DNA of 64,000 nt from Flavobacterium sp. 140616W15 (lineage in GTDB: Bacteria > Bacteroidota > Bacteroidia > Flavobacteriales > Flavobacteriaceae). Made by a program: the position numbers and the translations under genes. This document shows positions 1 to 8,470 of the stretch, piece after piece. The DNA is taken from positions 4,402,001 through 4,466,000 of the forward strand of contig NZ_CP033068.1 in the NCBI RefSeq assembly GCF_003668995.1. The letters are read 5' to 3'. The notes beneath the pieces were generated by a model. That model had not been told where the DNA came from. It saw nothing but the letters and a program-made list of their open reading frames with translations, and did no database searches. Every line of letters starts with the position of its first letter. The stretch's first letter is position 1.

Positions 1-353
1 TTCCAGCTACCGTTGGCTTCCTCTATAGCAATACAGTTTCCTGTTTGGTCTACGTGACCTTGCACAATATGGCCATCAAGGCGGTCGCCTAACTTCATAC
101 CTCTTTCAAGGTTGATGATGTCGCCAATTTTCCAATCGCCGATATTTGTTTTTTGTATGGTTTCAGCTATAGCTGTAACGGTGTAAAGGGAGTCTTGTAT
201 ATTTACAACTGTTAAGCAAATGCCGTTGTGAGAGATACTTTGATCAATTTTAAGTTCATTTGTAATAGAAGAATCTACAGTTATGTGTAGATTATCTCTG
301 TCTTTTCTTATTTCGACTACATTGCCAAGGGTTTCTATGATTCCTGTAAACAT
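1..353 (-). CDS. ribE: Riboflavin synthase alpha subunit (5' part, truncated by window edge)
   Basis: Makes riboflavin by dismutating two 6,7-dimethyl-8-ribityllumazine molecules in the cytosol. The visible N-terminal ~117 residues begin MFTGIIETLG, the hallmark start of the lumazine-binding repeat, and include the SISHNGICLTV and GHIVQGHVDQTG motifs. The ATG is at 353 on the minus strand. The C-terminal half, with the second lumazine-binding repeat, lies beyond base 1. The gene is divergent from pdxA across a gap of about 58 bp. The family call is firm from the motifs. Confidence 0.95.
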   Translation of the reverse strand, partial: MFTGIIETLGNVVEIRKDRDNLHITVDSSITNELKIDQSISHNGICLTVVNIQDSLYTVTAIAETIQKTNIGDWKIGDIINLERGMKLGDRLDGHIVQGHVDQTGNCIAIEEANGSW

Positions 354-370
354 TTCTTATTTTATTTTAC

Positions 371-378
371 TAAATTTG
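371..378 (+). promoter_or_regulatory. Candidate -7 box of the pdxA promoter
   Basis: TAAATTTG matches the Bacteroidota sigma-A -7 consensus TAnnTTTG and lies 33 bp before the likely pdxA ATG. No clear -33 TTG is seen at the expected spacing, so the assignment rests on the -7 box only. Confidence 0.5.
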
Positions 379-411
379 CACATCAAAATTAGTAATAAAT
401 AACCTGTGGTC

Positions 412-1461
412 ATGATAAAAAATGCAGAAAATATAATCGTCGGAATTTCAATAGGAGATTTAAACGGTATTGGAAGCGAAGTTGTTCTTAAAACATTCGA
501 AGATTCTCGAATGCTAGAACTATGTACCCCAGTTATTTTTGCAAATGTAAAAATACTGTCGTTTATAAAAAAGAATTTCACATCAACGGTAATGTTGCAT
601 GGAATTGATAAGTTAGATCAGATTTTACCAGGAAAAATTAATGTTTTTAATCTTTGGAGAGAAGGGATTGATATTAATCTGGGGACTAATGATGATAAAG
701 TAGGGGAATATGCAATAAAATCTTTTGTAGCTGCAACAAAGGCTTTAAAAGAAGGAATTGTAGATGTTTTGGTAACTGCGCCTATTAATAAGTATAATAT
801 CCAATCAGAAACATTTAAATTTCCGGGACATACTGATTATTTGGATCAAGAATTGGAAGGTAATGCTTTAATGATGATGGTTCAAGATAATTTAAGAGTA
901 GGTTTACTAACAGATCATATTCCGTTAAGCGAAGTAGCGTCGCATCTTACTGAAGAATTGATCGAGAGAAAAATTCAAACGATTAAAGAATCATTAATTC
1001 GTGATTTTAGTATCAATAAGCCTAAAATTGCAGTTTTAGGACTGAATCCGCATTGTGGAGATGGTGGCGTAATTGGTAAAGAAGATGATGCGATTTTAAA
1101 ACCAGCACTAAAGAAAATATTTGATAAAGGAACATTAGTTTTTGGGCCTTTTCCTGCAGATGGTTTTTTTGGAAGTAGTCAGTATGAAAAATATGATGCT
1201 ATTGTAGCAACTTATCACGATCAAGGATTGATACCTTTTAAAACATTGTCGTTTGGTAAAGGAGTTAATTATACTGCGGGTTTAAGTAAGGTAAGAACTT
1301 CGCCAGATCACGGTACAGCATATGATATTGCAGGAAAAGATATTGCAGATTACAATTCATTTAAAGAGGCTGTTTATTTAGCAATAGACATATTTCGCTC
1401 ACGTAATCAATATGAGGAGATTAGTAAAAAACCTCTTAAAATAAAAGAAAAACAGTTATAA
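412..1461 (+). CDS. pdxA: 4-hydroxythreonine-4-phosphate dehydrogenase
   Basis: NAD-dependent oxidation of 4-phosphohydroxy-L-threonine in DXP-dependent pyridoxal-phosphate synthesis; cytosolic. The N-terminal GISIGDLNGIGSEV, the TAPINKYNI stretch, the metal-binding HTDYL and the C-terminal TYHDQGLIPFK and SPDHGTAYDIAG blocks are all PdxA signatures. The frame opens at a GTG at 406, but the ATG at 412 (MIKNAENIIVG) sits better with the usual start; product about 349 aa, normal for the family. It is followed by a promoter-containing gap and then the DUF177 gene. Confidence 0.95.
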   Translation: MIKNAENIIVGISIGDLNGIGSEVVLKTFEDSRMLELCTPVIFANVKILSFIKKNFTSTVMLHGIDKLDQILPGKINVFNLWREGIDINLGTNDDKVGEYAIKSFVAATKALKEGIVDVLVTAPINKYNIQSETFKFPGHTDYLDQELEGNALMMMVQDNLRVGLLTDHIPLSEVASHLTEELIERKIQTIKESLIRDFSINKPKIAVLGLNPHCGDGGVIGKEDDAILKPALKKIFDKGTLVFGPFPADGFFGSSQYEKYDAIVATYHDQGLIPFKTLSFGKGVNYTAGLSKVRTSPDHGTAYDIAGKDIADYNSFKEAVYLAIDIFRSRNQYEEISKKPLKIKEKQL

Positions 1462-1504
1462 ACAAAAAAAGGTGAATAAGATTATTAGTTTTACAATAAT
1501 TTTA

Positions 1505-1512
1505 TATCTTTG
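1505..1512 (+). promoter_or_regulatory. Candidate -7 box for the DUF177-rpmF transcript
   Basis: TATCTTTG fits TAnnTTTG and is followed by GCACCCC, a common arrangement in Flavobacterium promoters. It lies about 57 bp before the DUF177 ATG. The -33 element is weak. Confidence 0.55.
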
Positions 1513-1568
1513 CACCCCGATTCAGAGTTCTGTGACTCAGAATATGAATTTGGAAAAATGATGTTGAA

Positions 1569-2111
1569 ATGAGCAAGACAAAAGAATATTTAATTCCATT
1601 TGTAGGATTAAAGTTAGGTAAACACCATTTTGAGTATCAAATAAGTAATGTGTTCTTTGAAGGCTTTGATTATGAGGAATTTCAAAATTCGGATATCAAA
1701 GTAAATGTAGTTTTAGAGAAGAAAAGCAACATGTTAGAGTTGGGTTTCAAGCACAAAGGAACTGTAAATGTACCATGTGACTTAACAAGCGAAGATTTTG
1801 ATTTGCCTTTAAAAGGTAATATGAAGTTGATAGTTCGTTTTGGAGAAGCTTTTAATAATGACAATGAAGAACTGCTTATTCTGCCTTATGGCGAATTTGA
1901 AATAGATATTGCACAATATATCTATGAAATGATTGCGCTTTCGGTACCTCTAAAAAGGATTCATCCAGGAATTAAAGATGGAAGTTTAAAAACTGAAGCT
2001 TTAGATAAGCTGAATGAGCTAACTATAAAAGAACAAAAAGAAGAGAGTACAAAAGAAGAAGATATTGACCCTCGTTGGGACAAATTAAAGAAACTATTAA
2101 CGGATAAATAA
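1569..2111 (+). CDS. DUF177 (YceD-family) protein
   Basis: Acidic cytosolic protein of 180 aa. The block around VPCDLTSEDFDLPLKG and the VRFGEAF motif place it in the DUF177/YceD family, whose gene lies next to rpmF in most bacteria and has been linked to 23S rRNA accumulation. The C-terminus DPRWDKLKKLL is the family's usual end. It is 9 bp upstream of rpmF and certainly co-transcribed with it. The exact role is not shown by the sequence. Confidence 0.9.
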   Translation: MSKTKEYLIPFVGLKLGKHHFEYQISNVFFEGFDYEEFQNSDIKVNVVLEKKSNMLELGFKHKGTVNVPCDLTSEDFDLPLKGNMKLIVRFGEAFNNDNEELLILPYGEFEIDIAQYIYEMIALSVPLKRIHPGIKDGSLKTEALDKLNELTIKEQKEESTKEEDIDPRWDKLKKLLTDK

Positions 2112-2120
2112 TATAGTAAA

Positions 2121-2315
2121 ATGGCACATCCTAAGAGAAAAATCTCGAAAACAAGAAGAGATAAGAGAAGAACACATTATAAAGCTACTGTAGCTCAAAT
2201 CGCTACATGTCCTATCACTGGAGAAGCACATTTATACCACAGAGCTTACTGGCATGAAGGGAAAATGTACTACAGAGGGCAAGTTGTTATAGATAAATCT
2301 GTAGCTGTTGCTTAA
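2121..2315 (+). CDS. rpmF: 50S ribosomal protein L32
   Basis: Small basic 64-aa ribosomal protein of the large subunit. The [19 protein letters not shown] start is the highly conserved L32 N-terminus. Only one of the zinc-ribbon cysteines is visible (ATCPITG), so this looks like the form lacking the full zinc-binding set, as in many Bacteroidota. It ends the DUF177-rpmF unit and is followed by a strong hairpin terminator. Confidence 0.97.
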   Translation: MAHPKRKISKTRRDKRRTHYKATVAQIATCPITGEAHLYHRAYWHEGKMYYRGQVVIDKSVAVA

Positions 2316-2338
2316 TACATTTTTGTAAATGATATTAG

Positions 2339-2364
2339 AACTCTCACTATGTGAGAGTTTTTTT
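2339..2364 (+). terminator. Rho-independent terminator after rpmF
   Basis: AACTCTCAC - TAT - GTGAGAGTT stem-loop followed by a T run, 24 bp after the rpmF stop. It separates rpmF from fabH. Confidence 0.9.
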
Positions 2365-2486
2365 GTTGGTTATAATTTTCGTTATTTAAGAAAATTAAGA
2401 CAATACGTTTAGAATTTTTTTTGTAATTTTCAAGTCTTTTAAAAATTTTTCAAATACCAGTATTTGGAAGGAAATAATTGAATATA

Positions 2487-3485
2487 ATGAATACAATCAC
2501 AGCCGCAATAACCGCTGTTGGAGCTTATGTTCCAGACTTTGTACTTTCAAACAAAGTCTTAGAAACTATGGTAGATACCAATGATGAATGGATTACTACC
2601 CGCACCGGAATAAAAGAAAGAAGAATTCTTAAAGATACTGATAAAGGAACCTCATTCCTTGCTATAAAAGCAGCACAAGATTTAATAGCTAAAGCTAATA
2701 TTGATCCTTTGGAGATTGATATGATAATAATGGCAACAGCTACAGCAGATATGCCAGTAGCTTCTACAGGAGTTTTCGTTGCAACAGAAATTGGTGCAAC
2801 AAATGCTTTTGCATACGATTTACAAGCAGCTTGTTCTAGCTTCCTTTACGGAATGTCTACAGCAGCAGCGTATATTCAGTCAGGAAGATACAAAAAAGTA
2901 TTACTAATAGGAGCAGATAAAATGTCTTCTATAGTAGATTATACAGACAGATCTACTTGTATTATTTTTGGAGATGGCGCAGGAGCAGTATTATTTGAAC
3001 CTAATTATGAAGGTTTAGGATTGCAAGATGAATATTTGAGAAGTGACGGAGTTGGTCGTGATTTCTTGAAAATACCAGCAGGAGGATCTTTGATTCCTAC
3101 TACTTTAGAAACAGTTCAAGAAAACAGACACAATATTATACAAGACGGGAAAACTGTTTTTAAATATGCTGTTACCAATATGGCTGATGCAAGTGAATTA
3201 ATTCTTAAGAGAAATAATTTAACAAATCAAGATGTAAATTGGTTGGTTCCGCATCAGGCAAACAAACGTATCATTGATGCTACTGCAAGCAGAATGGATT
3301 TAGAAGACTCAAAAGTATTAATGAATATTGAAAAATATGGTAATACAACATCGGCTACATTACCTTTGGTACTTAGCGATTTTGAGCATTTATTCAAAAA
3401 AGGAGATAACATTATTTTTGCCGCTTTTGGAGGTGGATTCACTTGGGGATCTATTTACTTAAAATGGGCTTACGATAAAAAATAA
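2487..3485 (+). CDS. fabH: 3-oxoacyl-[acyl-carrier-protein] synthase III
   Basis: Condenses acetyl-CoA with malonyl-ACP to start fatty-acid synthesis. The catalytic triad is visible: Cys in QAACSSFLYG, His in VPHQANKRI and Asn in EKYGNTTSA. The C-terminal AFGGGFTWGS is typical. The frame opens at a TTG at 2478, but the ATG at 2487 has AAGGAAATAA just upstream and gives 332 aa, the normal length. The gene leads a fabH-accB-accC cluster, so the first condensation and malonyl-CoA supply are linked. Confidence 0.96.
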   Translation: MNTITAAITAVGAYVPDFVLSNKVLETMVDTNDEWITTRTGIKERRILKDTDKGTSFLAIKAAQDLIAKANIDPLEIDMIIMATATADMPVASTGVFVATEIGATNAFAYDLQAACSSFLYGMSTAAAYIQSGRYKKVLLIGADKMSSIVDYTDRSTCIIFGDGAGAVLFEPNYEGLGLQDEYLRSDGVGRDFLKIPAGGSLIPTTLETVQENRHNIIQDGKTVFKYAVTNMADASELILKRNNLTNQDVNWLVPHQANKRIIDATASRMDLEDSKVLMNIEKYGNTTSATLPLVLSDFEHLFKKGDNIIFAAFGGGFTWGSIYLKWAYDKK

Positions 3486-3507
3486 ATTTAAACTAAAAAC
3501 GAATATT

Positions 3508-3990
3508 ATGGATTTAAAAGAAATTCAAAACCTAATCAAATTTGTAGCAAATTCGGGAGTTGCTGAAGTAAAGTTGGAGATGGATGATGTTAAAATCACC
3601 ATTAGAACAACTTTAGAAGGTAATGTAACTGAAACCACGTATGTTCAACAATTGCCAGCTCAAGCAACATTGCCGCAAGCTGTAGTGCCTCAGCAAGCTG
3701 CTCCAGTAGTAACAACTACAGAAGCTCCAGCTGCAGCAGAAAATTCTAATTTGATTACTATAAAATCACCAATTATTGGAACTTTTTATAGAAAACCATC
3801 ACCAGACAAACCAGCATTTGCTGAAGTAGGTTCAACAATTGCAAAAGGAGATGTTCTTTGTGTTATTGAAGCAATGAAATTATTTAATGAAATTGAATCT
3901 GAAGTTTCTGGTAAAATTGTTAAGATTTTAGTAGATGATATGTCTCCAGTTGAGTTTGATCAACCATTGTTTTTAGTAGATCCATCATAA
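3508..3990 (+). CDS. accB: Biotin carboxyl carrier protein of acetyl-CoA carboxylase
   Basis: Carries the carboxylated biotin between AccC and the carboxyltransferase. The C-terminal biotinyl domain holds the VIEAMKLFNEIE motif with the biotinylated Lys at about residue 124. An Ala/Pro/Gln-rich flexible linker covers residues ~48-78, and an N-terminal dimerisation segment precedes it. Length 160 aa is normal. It lies 22 bp after fabH and 90 bp before accC. Confidence 0.96.
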   Translation: MDLKEIQNLIKFVANSGVAEVKLEMDDVKITIRTTLEGNVTETTYVQQLPAQATLPQAVVPQQAAPVVTTTEAPAAAENSNLITIKSPIIGTFYRKPSPDKPAFAEVGSTIAKGDVLCVIEAMKLFNEIESEVSGKIVKILVDDMSPVEFDQPLFLVDPS

Positions 3991-4080
3991 AAAATTAGAT
4001 TTAGATTTTAGCTTTTAGAAGTTTTCTATAAGCTAATAATCTTACGATCTAATTAATCTAATTATCTAATTTTTAAAAAG

Positions 4081-5427
4081 ATGTTTAAAAAAATATTAAT
4101 TGCGAATAGAGGGGAAATTGCACTTCGTGTGATTCGTACATGTAAGGAAATGGGGATTAAGACTGTTGCAGTTTACTCTACAGCAGATGCTGAAAGCCTA
4201 CATGTGAAATTTGCAGATGAAGCGGTTTGTATAGGTCCTCCTCCGAGTAACTTATCGTATTTGAAAATGTCAAATATTATTGCTGCTGCTGAAATTACTA
4301 ATGCAGATGCGATACATCCGGGATACGGATTTCTTTCAGAGAATTCAAAGTTTTCTAAAATATGTCAGGAACATGGAATCAAATTTATTGGTGCTGCTCC
4401 TGAAATGATTGATAGAATGGGTGATAAAGCTTCTGCTAAAGCTACTATGAAAGAAGCAGGAGTTCCTTGTGTACCAGGTTCAGATGGATTGTTAGAATCA
4501 TTCGAACAAACACAGAAATTAGCCGAAGAATTTGGTTACCCAGTAATGCTTAAAGCTACTGCCGGTGGTGGTGGAAAAGGAATGAGAGCTGTTTGGAAAG
4601 CTGAAGATCTTCAGAAAGCTTGGGATAGTGCACGTCAGGAATCATTAGCTGCTTTTGGTAATGACGGAATGTATTTAGAGAAATTAATTGAAGAGCCTCG
4701 TCATATCGAAATTCAAATTGTTGGAGATTCATATGGTAAAGCATGTCACCTTTCAGAAAGAGATTGCTCTGTACAACGTCGTCACCAAAAATTAACTGAA
4801 GAAACTCCTTCGCCATTCATGACAGATGAATTGCGTACTAAAATGGGTGAAGCTGCTGTTAAGGCTGCTGAATTTATTAAGTATGAAGGAGCTGGAACAG
4901 TAGAGTTTCTTGTTGATAAACACAGAAATTTCTATTTCATGGAAATGAATACACGTATTCAAGTAGAGCACCCTATTACAGAGCAAGTTATTGATTATGA
5001 CTTGATCCGTGAGCAAATTATGGTTGCTGCTGGAATTCCAATTTCTGGAAAAAATTATTTACCAGAATTACACGCTATAGAGTGTCGTATTAATGCTGAA
5101 GATCCATATAATGATTTTCGCCCTTCACCAGGAAAAATTACAACACTTCATATGCCAGGAGGTCACGGTGTACGTTTAGATACGCATGTGTATTCTGGTT
5201 ATAGTATTCCGCCAAATTATGATTCGATGATTGCTAAATTAATTACTACTGCACAATCTCGTGAAGAAGCAATTAGCAAGATGAGAAGAGCTTTGGATGA
5301 ATTTGTAATTGAAGGAGTTAAAACAACAATTCCTTTTCACAGACAATTAATGGATGATCCACGTTATATTGCAGGAGATTATACGACTGCTTTTATGGAT
5401 ACATTTAAAATGAAAGAATTGGAATAG
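4081..5427 (+). CDS. accC: Biotin carboxylase subunit of acetyl-CoA carboxylase
   Basis: ATP-dependent carboxylation of the biotin on AccB. It starts [20 protein letters not shown], with the glycine-rich ATP loop [12 protein letters not shown] and the active-site stretch [17 protein letters not shown]. At 448 aa it is a stand-alone biotin carboxylase, not a fused acyl-CoA carboxylase. It is the last gene of the fabH-accB-accC unit and is closed by a terminator hairpin 24 bp downstream. Confidence 0.97.
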   Translation: MFKKILIANRGEIALRVIRTCKEMGIKTVAVYSTADAESLHVKFADEAVCIGPPPSNLSYLKMSNIIAAAEITNADAIHPGYGFLSENSKFSKICQEHGIKFIGAAPEMIDRMGDKASAKATMKEAGVPCVPGSDGLLESFEQTQKLAEEFGYPVMLKATAGGGGKGMRAVWKAEDLQKAWDSARQESLAAFGNDGMYLEKLIEEPRHIEIQIVGDSYGKACHLSERDCSVQRRHQKLTEETPSPFMTDELRTKMGEAAVKAAEFIKYEGAGTVEFLVDKHRNFYFMEMNTRIQVEHPITEQVIDYDLIREQIMVAAGIPISGKNYLPELHAIECRINAEDPYNDFRPSPGKITTLHMPGGHGVRLDTHVYSGYSIPPNYDSMIAKLITTAQSREEAISKMRRALDEFVIEGVKTTIPFHRQLMDDPRYIAGDYTTAFMDTFKMKELE

Positions 5428-5450
5428 ATTATTACCATATAGTATTCAAA

Positions 5451-5479
5451 AGCCTCACAGGAATGTGAGGCTTTTTTTT
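5451..5479 (+). terminator. Rho-independent terminator after accC
   Basis: AGCCTCAC - AGGAAT - GTGAGGCT stem-loop directly followed by eight T residues. Confidence 0.92.
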
Positions 5480-5506
5480 GTTTATATGATTTTAGAAATC
5501 AATTTA

Positions 5507-5549
5507 TGTGTATTTTTTACACACTTTTTATCCATTTTACACACTTTTT
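5507..5549 (+). promoter_or_regulatory. Candidate upstream activator site (inverted repeat plus direct half-site)
   Basis: A perfect inverted repeat, TGTGTA-TTTTT-TACACA, spans 5507-5523. The 15-mer TTTTACACACTTTTT at 5515-5529 is repeated exactly at 5535-5549, a period of 20 bp (two helical turns). It lies about 75-115 bp upstream of a sigma-54-like -24/-12 element, where NtrC-type activators usually bind. The binding protein is inferred; the NtrC-type regulator encoded at 7139 is the natural candidate. Confidence 0.5.
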
Positions 5550-5621
5550 GATTATTAGCGGCTTTATGTATTTTTATTTAAGTCACTGATAATTAGTGCA
5601 TTGAGGTGTTTTTTGTTTTTA

Positions 5622-5637
5622 CGGCATAATAATTTCT
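5622..5637 (+). promoter_or_regulatory. Candidate sigma-54 (RpoN) -24/-12 promoter for the PepSY-like gene cluster
   Basis: CGGCATAATAATTTCT matches the sigma-54 consensus TGGCAYRNNNNTTGCW at 10 of 12 defined positions. The -24 GG is intact, but the -12 GC reads TC. Predicted transcription would start near 5648, about 36 bp before the first PepSY-like ATG. No sigma-A TAnnTTTG box is evident in the same gap. rpoN is encoded at 37187-38650. Confidence 0.45.
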
Positions 5638-5683
5638 TTATCTGAAGTGTAAAAACAATACAAATAATTTAAAATCTATTATT

Positions 5684-5980
5684 ATGAAAAAGTTAATCTT
5701 ATCAGCCGCAATCGTATTAGGAAGTTTGTCTTCATTTGCAACAGCTTTACCAACTTCAGTTATAGATGTTAAAACTACATCAGTTCAAGAAGAATATACT
5801 GAAATTAAAATCGAAGAATTACCAGCAGCAATTCCAGCAGCATTGAAAAAAGCATATCCAGATGCAGTACTTAATAAAGCATATGTAAATGCAAATAAAG
5901 AGTATAAGTTAGATGTAACTGTAGGAGATAAAGTGGGAAGTCTTTTTGCAGATGCAACAGGAAACTGGATTAAAAAATAA
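5684..5980 (+). CDS. Exported PepSY-like small protein, paralog 1
   Basis: 98-aa protein with an N-terminal signal peptide (MKKLILSAAIVLGSLSSFAT) and a single small alpha/beta domain. The block AIPAALKKAYPDAVLNKAYV followed by a beta strand and FADATGNWIKK resembles the PepSY-like/DUF2874 family, periplasmic proteins of unclear function. It is nearly identical to paralog 2; only two residues differ. It is first in a run of four and sits behind the candidate sigma-54 promoter. No catalytic residues are seen. Confidence 0.8.
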   Translation: MKKLILSAAIVLGSLSSFATALPTSVIDVKTTSVQEEYTEIKIEELPAAIPAALKKAYPDAVLNKAYVNANKEYKLDVTVGDKVGSLFADATGNWIKK

Positions 5981-6031
5981 TTCAATTTAGAAAATCAAAA
6001 TAAATTAAAAAACATATAAAAATATATCATT

Positions 6032-6328
6032 ATGAAAAAGTTAATCTTATCAGCAGCAATCGTATTAGGAAGTTTATCTTCATTCGCAACAACTTTACCA
6101 ACTTCAGTTATAGATGTTAAAACTACATCAGTTCAAGAAGAATATACTGAAATTAAAATTGAAGAATTACCAGCAGCAATTCCGGCAGCATTGAAAAAAG
6201 CATATCCAGATGCAGTACTTAATAAAGCATATGTAAATGCAAATAAAGAGTATAAGTTAGATGTAACTGTAGGGGATAAAGTCGGAAATCTTTTTGCAGA
6301 TGCAACAGGAAACTGGATTAAAAAATAA
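6032..6328 (+). CDS. Exported PepSY-like small protein, paralog 2
   Basis: 98-aa signal-peptide protein that differs from paralog 1 by only two substitutions (Ala to Thr just after the signal peptide, Ser to Asn in the last strand). The DNA is likewise almost identical, which marks a recent tandem duplication. The gap to paralog 1 is about 50 bp with no terminator or clear promoter, so it is probably co-transcribed. Family assignment (PepSY-like) as for paralog 1. Confidence 0.8.
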   Translation: MKKLILSAAIVLGSLSSFATTLPTSVIDVKTTSVQEEYTEIKIEELPAAIPAALKKAYPDAVLNKAYVNANKEYKLDVTVGDKVGNLFADATGNWIKK

Positions 6329-6371
6329 TCGAAATTCGATTTAGAAGTTTATAATCATTAAATTTAGTATC

Positions 6372-6668
6372 ATGAAAAAGATAATCTTATCAGCAGCAAT
6401 TATATTAGGAGGCTTCTCGGCTAATGCGACGACTGTAGCAATTGCAGCATCAACTGTAAAAATAGTTAGTATTCAGGATGAGTACGTAGAGATTAGTGCA
6501 GATGCACTTCCTGCGGAAGTAAAATCTACTCTTGAGAAATCTTTTCCAGATGCAAAACTCGAAAAGGCTTATAAAAACGAAAAAAATATATACAAATTAG
6601 AAATCGTTCATGGCGATAAAAAATATACTATTTTCTCTGACGCATTAGGGAATCTGATCAAAAAATAA
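6372..6668 (+). CDS. Exported PepSY-like small protein, paralog 3 (divergent)
   Basis: 98 aa, same layout: signal peptide (MKKIILSAAIILGGFSANAT) and a domain with LPAEVKSTLEKSFPDAKLEK and an ending FSDALGNLIKK. Residues have diverged widely from paralogs 1 and 2, but the spacing of the helix, the FPDA turn and the C-terminal GN.IKK are kept. It sits 43 bp after paralog 2 with no terminator between. Function unknown. Confidence 0.78.
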   Translation: MKKIILSAAIILGGFSANATTVAIAASTVKIVSIQDEYVEISADALPAEVKSTLEKSFPDAKLEKAYKNEKNIYKLEIVHGDKKYTIFSDALGNLIKK

Positions 6669-6712
6669 TTGATCACAAACCAAATAAGTTAAATTTAAAC
6701 ATACATATCATT

Positions 6713-7015
6713 ATGAAAAAAGTAATCTTATCCGCAGCAATTGTTTTAGGGAGTTTGTCAATTTATGCAGCAACTAGAACAATTACAGAGCCAGTTAATG
6801 AAGTTGTAATTGTGCAAGTGCAAGACGGCTACAATGAAGTTAGTGCAGATGCAGTGCCAGTAGCTGTAAAAACAGCTTTACAGAAGGCTTATCCGGATGT
6901 GAAACTTGATAAAGCATATGTAAATGAAAAGAAAGAATATAAATTAGAAATTTCAGTTGGTGACCAAAAGGCTACTGTGTATGCAGATGTCAATGGCAAT
7001 TGGATAAAAATATAA
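6713..7015 (+). CDS. Exported PepSY-like small protein, paralog 4
   Basis: 100 aa with signal peptide (MKKVILSAAIVLGSLSIYA) and the same domain (VPVAVKTALQKAYPDVKLDK, ending YADVNGNWIKI). It is closer to paralogs 1 and 2 in the second half than paralog 3 is. It is the last gene of the four-gene run and is followed by a strong hairpin terminator, which supports a single transcript from the promoter before paralog 1. Confidence 0.8.
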   Translation: MKKVILSAAIVLGSLSIYAATRTITEPVNEVVIVQVQDGYNEVSADAVPVAVKTALQKAYPDVKLDKAYVNEKKEYKLEISVGDQKATVYADVNGNWIKI

Positions 7016-7044
7016 TTTAGGTAGATTAGTTTAGGTTTTTTTGG

Positions 7045-7076
7045 AAAGAGATTGCATCTGCAATCTCTTTTTTTTT
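7045..7076 (+). terminator. Terminator after the PepSY-like run
   Basis: AAAGAGATTGC - ATCT - GCAATCTCTTT hairpin running into a T tract, 30 bp after paralog 4. Confidence 0.9.
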
Positions 7077-7138
7077 GCATAATTTTATGAGAATACAATT
7101 ATTTTAGTCTTATTTTAGCATGAAAAGTTCAAACACTA

Positions 7139-8470
7139 ATGCCAAAGATTTTATTAATAGAAGATGATATTTCGTTTTGTAAGTTATTAGATAGATTTCT
7201 AACAAAAAAAGCATACACTGTCGTGACTGCTTTTTCTGCAACCGAAGCACGGAATATAATTAAGAATGAATCTTTTGATCTTATTATCACCGATTTGAGA
7301 CTTCCAGATTCAGACGGGATTGGATTAATGGCTGAATTTAAAAAGATCTACCCTGAAATTCCTGTGATTTTAATGACAGGTTACTCTGATGTAAATACAG
7401 CTGTTAAAGCTATAAAAAATGGTGCTGCAGATTATATTTCGAAACCATTTAACCCAGAGGAAGTTTTGTTAGTAATCTCTAATGCATTACAAAATTCTGA
7501 TATAGTTCCTGAAAAAGAACAGAAAGTAAAAAGTCCAAAAAAGTCAAACGAATTTGAGTTTGTAAAAGGAATTTCTAAAGCTTCGAAGAAGTTAGCAGAG
7601 CATATTAAATTGGTTAGCCCAACTAATATGTCGGTTTTGATAATTGGAGAAAGCGGTACTGGAAAAGAAATAATTGCTAAAAGTATTCACGAACAAAGTC
7701 CTAGAAAAGGAAATGATTTTATTGCGGTAGATTGTGGTGCAATACCTAAAGAATTAGCAGCGAGTGAATTTTTTGGACATTTAAAAGGTTCTTTTACAGG
7801 AGCTATCACCGATAAAATAGGTTACTTTGAAGCGGCTAATGGAGGAACTATTTTTTTAGATGAAATTGGAAATCTTTCTTATGAAAATCAGATTCAACTT
7901 TTAAGAGCATTACAGGAGCGCAAGATAAAACCAGTTGGTAGTAATAAAGAAATTGATGTAGATATTCGTATTGTAACTGCAACCAATGAAGATTTGCGTG
8001 AAGCGGTACAAAAAGGAGATTTTCGTGAAGACTTATACCATAGAATCAATGAGTTTTCTATTCATTCGCCTTCATTGATTGAAAGAGAAGAGGATTTAAT
8101 GATTTTTGCGGATTACTTTCTTGAAAAAGCTAATGAGCAATTAAATAAAAATGTTATTGGTTTCTCGGATGAAGTAGTTGCTGTTTTTCAAAAATACAGA
8201 TGGCCAGGAAACTTAAGAGAACTTCAAAATTGTGTTAAGAGAGCAACTTTATTATCACAAGGAGATTTTATAGAAAGTAGTGTTTTGCCATTAGAGTTTT
8301 TTCAGATTCAAAAGCAGGTACCAAATGATTTTTCATTGTCTGAAAATGAAAAAGAGGCTATTATTCATGCTCTTTCAAAAGCTAAAAATAATAAATCAGA
8401 AGCTGCAAAAATGCTGAAGATCACTCGAAAAACCTTATATAATAAGTTAAAACAATATAATATAGACTAA
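7139..8470 (+). CDS. NtrC-family sigma-54-dependent response regulator
   Basis: 443-aa transcription activator. Residues 1-~120 are a receiver domain with phospho-acceptor Asp in LIITDLRLPDSDG and a Lys in YISKPF. A sigma-54 AAA+ domain follows, with Walker A GESGTGKE, Walker B GGTIFLDEIG and the sigma-54 contact loop written GSFTGA instead of the usual GAFTGA. A Fis-type helix-turn-helix (NNKSEAAKMLKITRKTLYNKL) closes the protein. It lies just after the PepSY-like cluster and is tail-to-tail (4-bp overlap of stops) with a hybrid histidine kinase, its likely partner. Confidence 0.93.
   Translation: MPKILLIEDDISFCKLLDRFLTKKAYTVVTAFSATEARNIIKNESFDLIITDLRLPDSDGIGLMAEFKKIYPEIPVILMTGYSDVNTAVKAIKNGAADYISKPFNPEEVLLVISNALQNSDIVPEKEQKVKSPKKSNEFEFVKGISKASKKLAEHIKLVSPTNMSVLIIGESGTGKEIIAKSIHEQSPRKGNDFIAVDCGAIPKELAASEFFGHLKGSFTGAITDKIGYFEAANGGTIFLDEIGNLSYENQIQLLRALQERKIKPVGSNKEIDVDIRIVTATNEDLREAVQKGDFREDLYHRINEFSIHSPSLIEREEDLMIFADYFLEKANEQLNKNVIGFSDEVVAVFQKYRWPGNLRELQNCVKRATLLSQGDFIESSVLPLEFFQIQKQVPNDFSLSENEKEAIIHALSKAKNNKSEAAKMLKITRKTLYNKLKQYNID

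Noticed and set aside
5622..7015. Paralogs 1 and 2 as a single gene duplicated by assembly error
   Set aside because: The copies carry two residue differences and several silent changes, and the gaps before each differ, so they are distinct genes; read depth would settle it.
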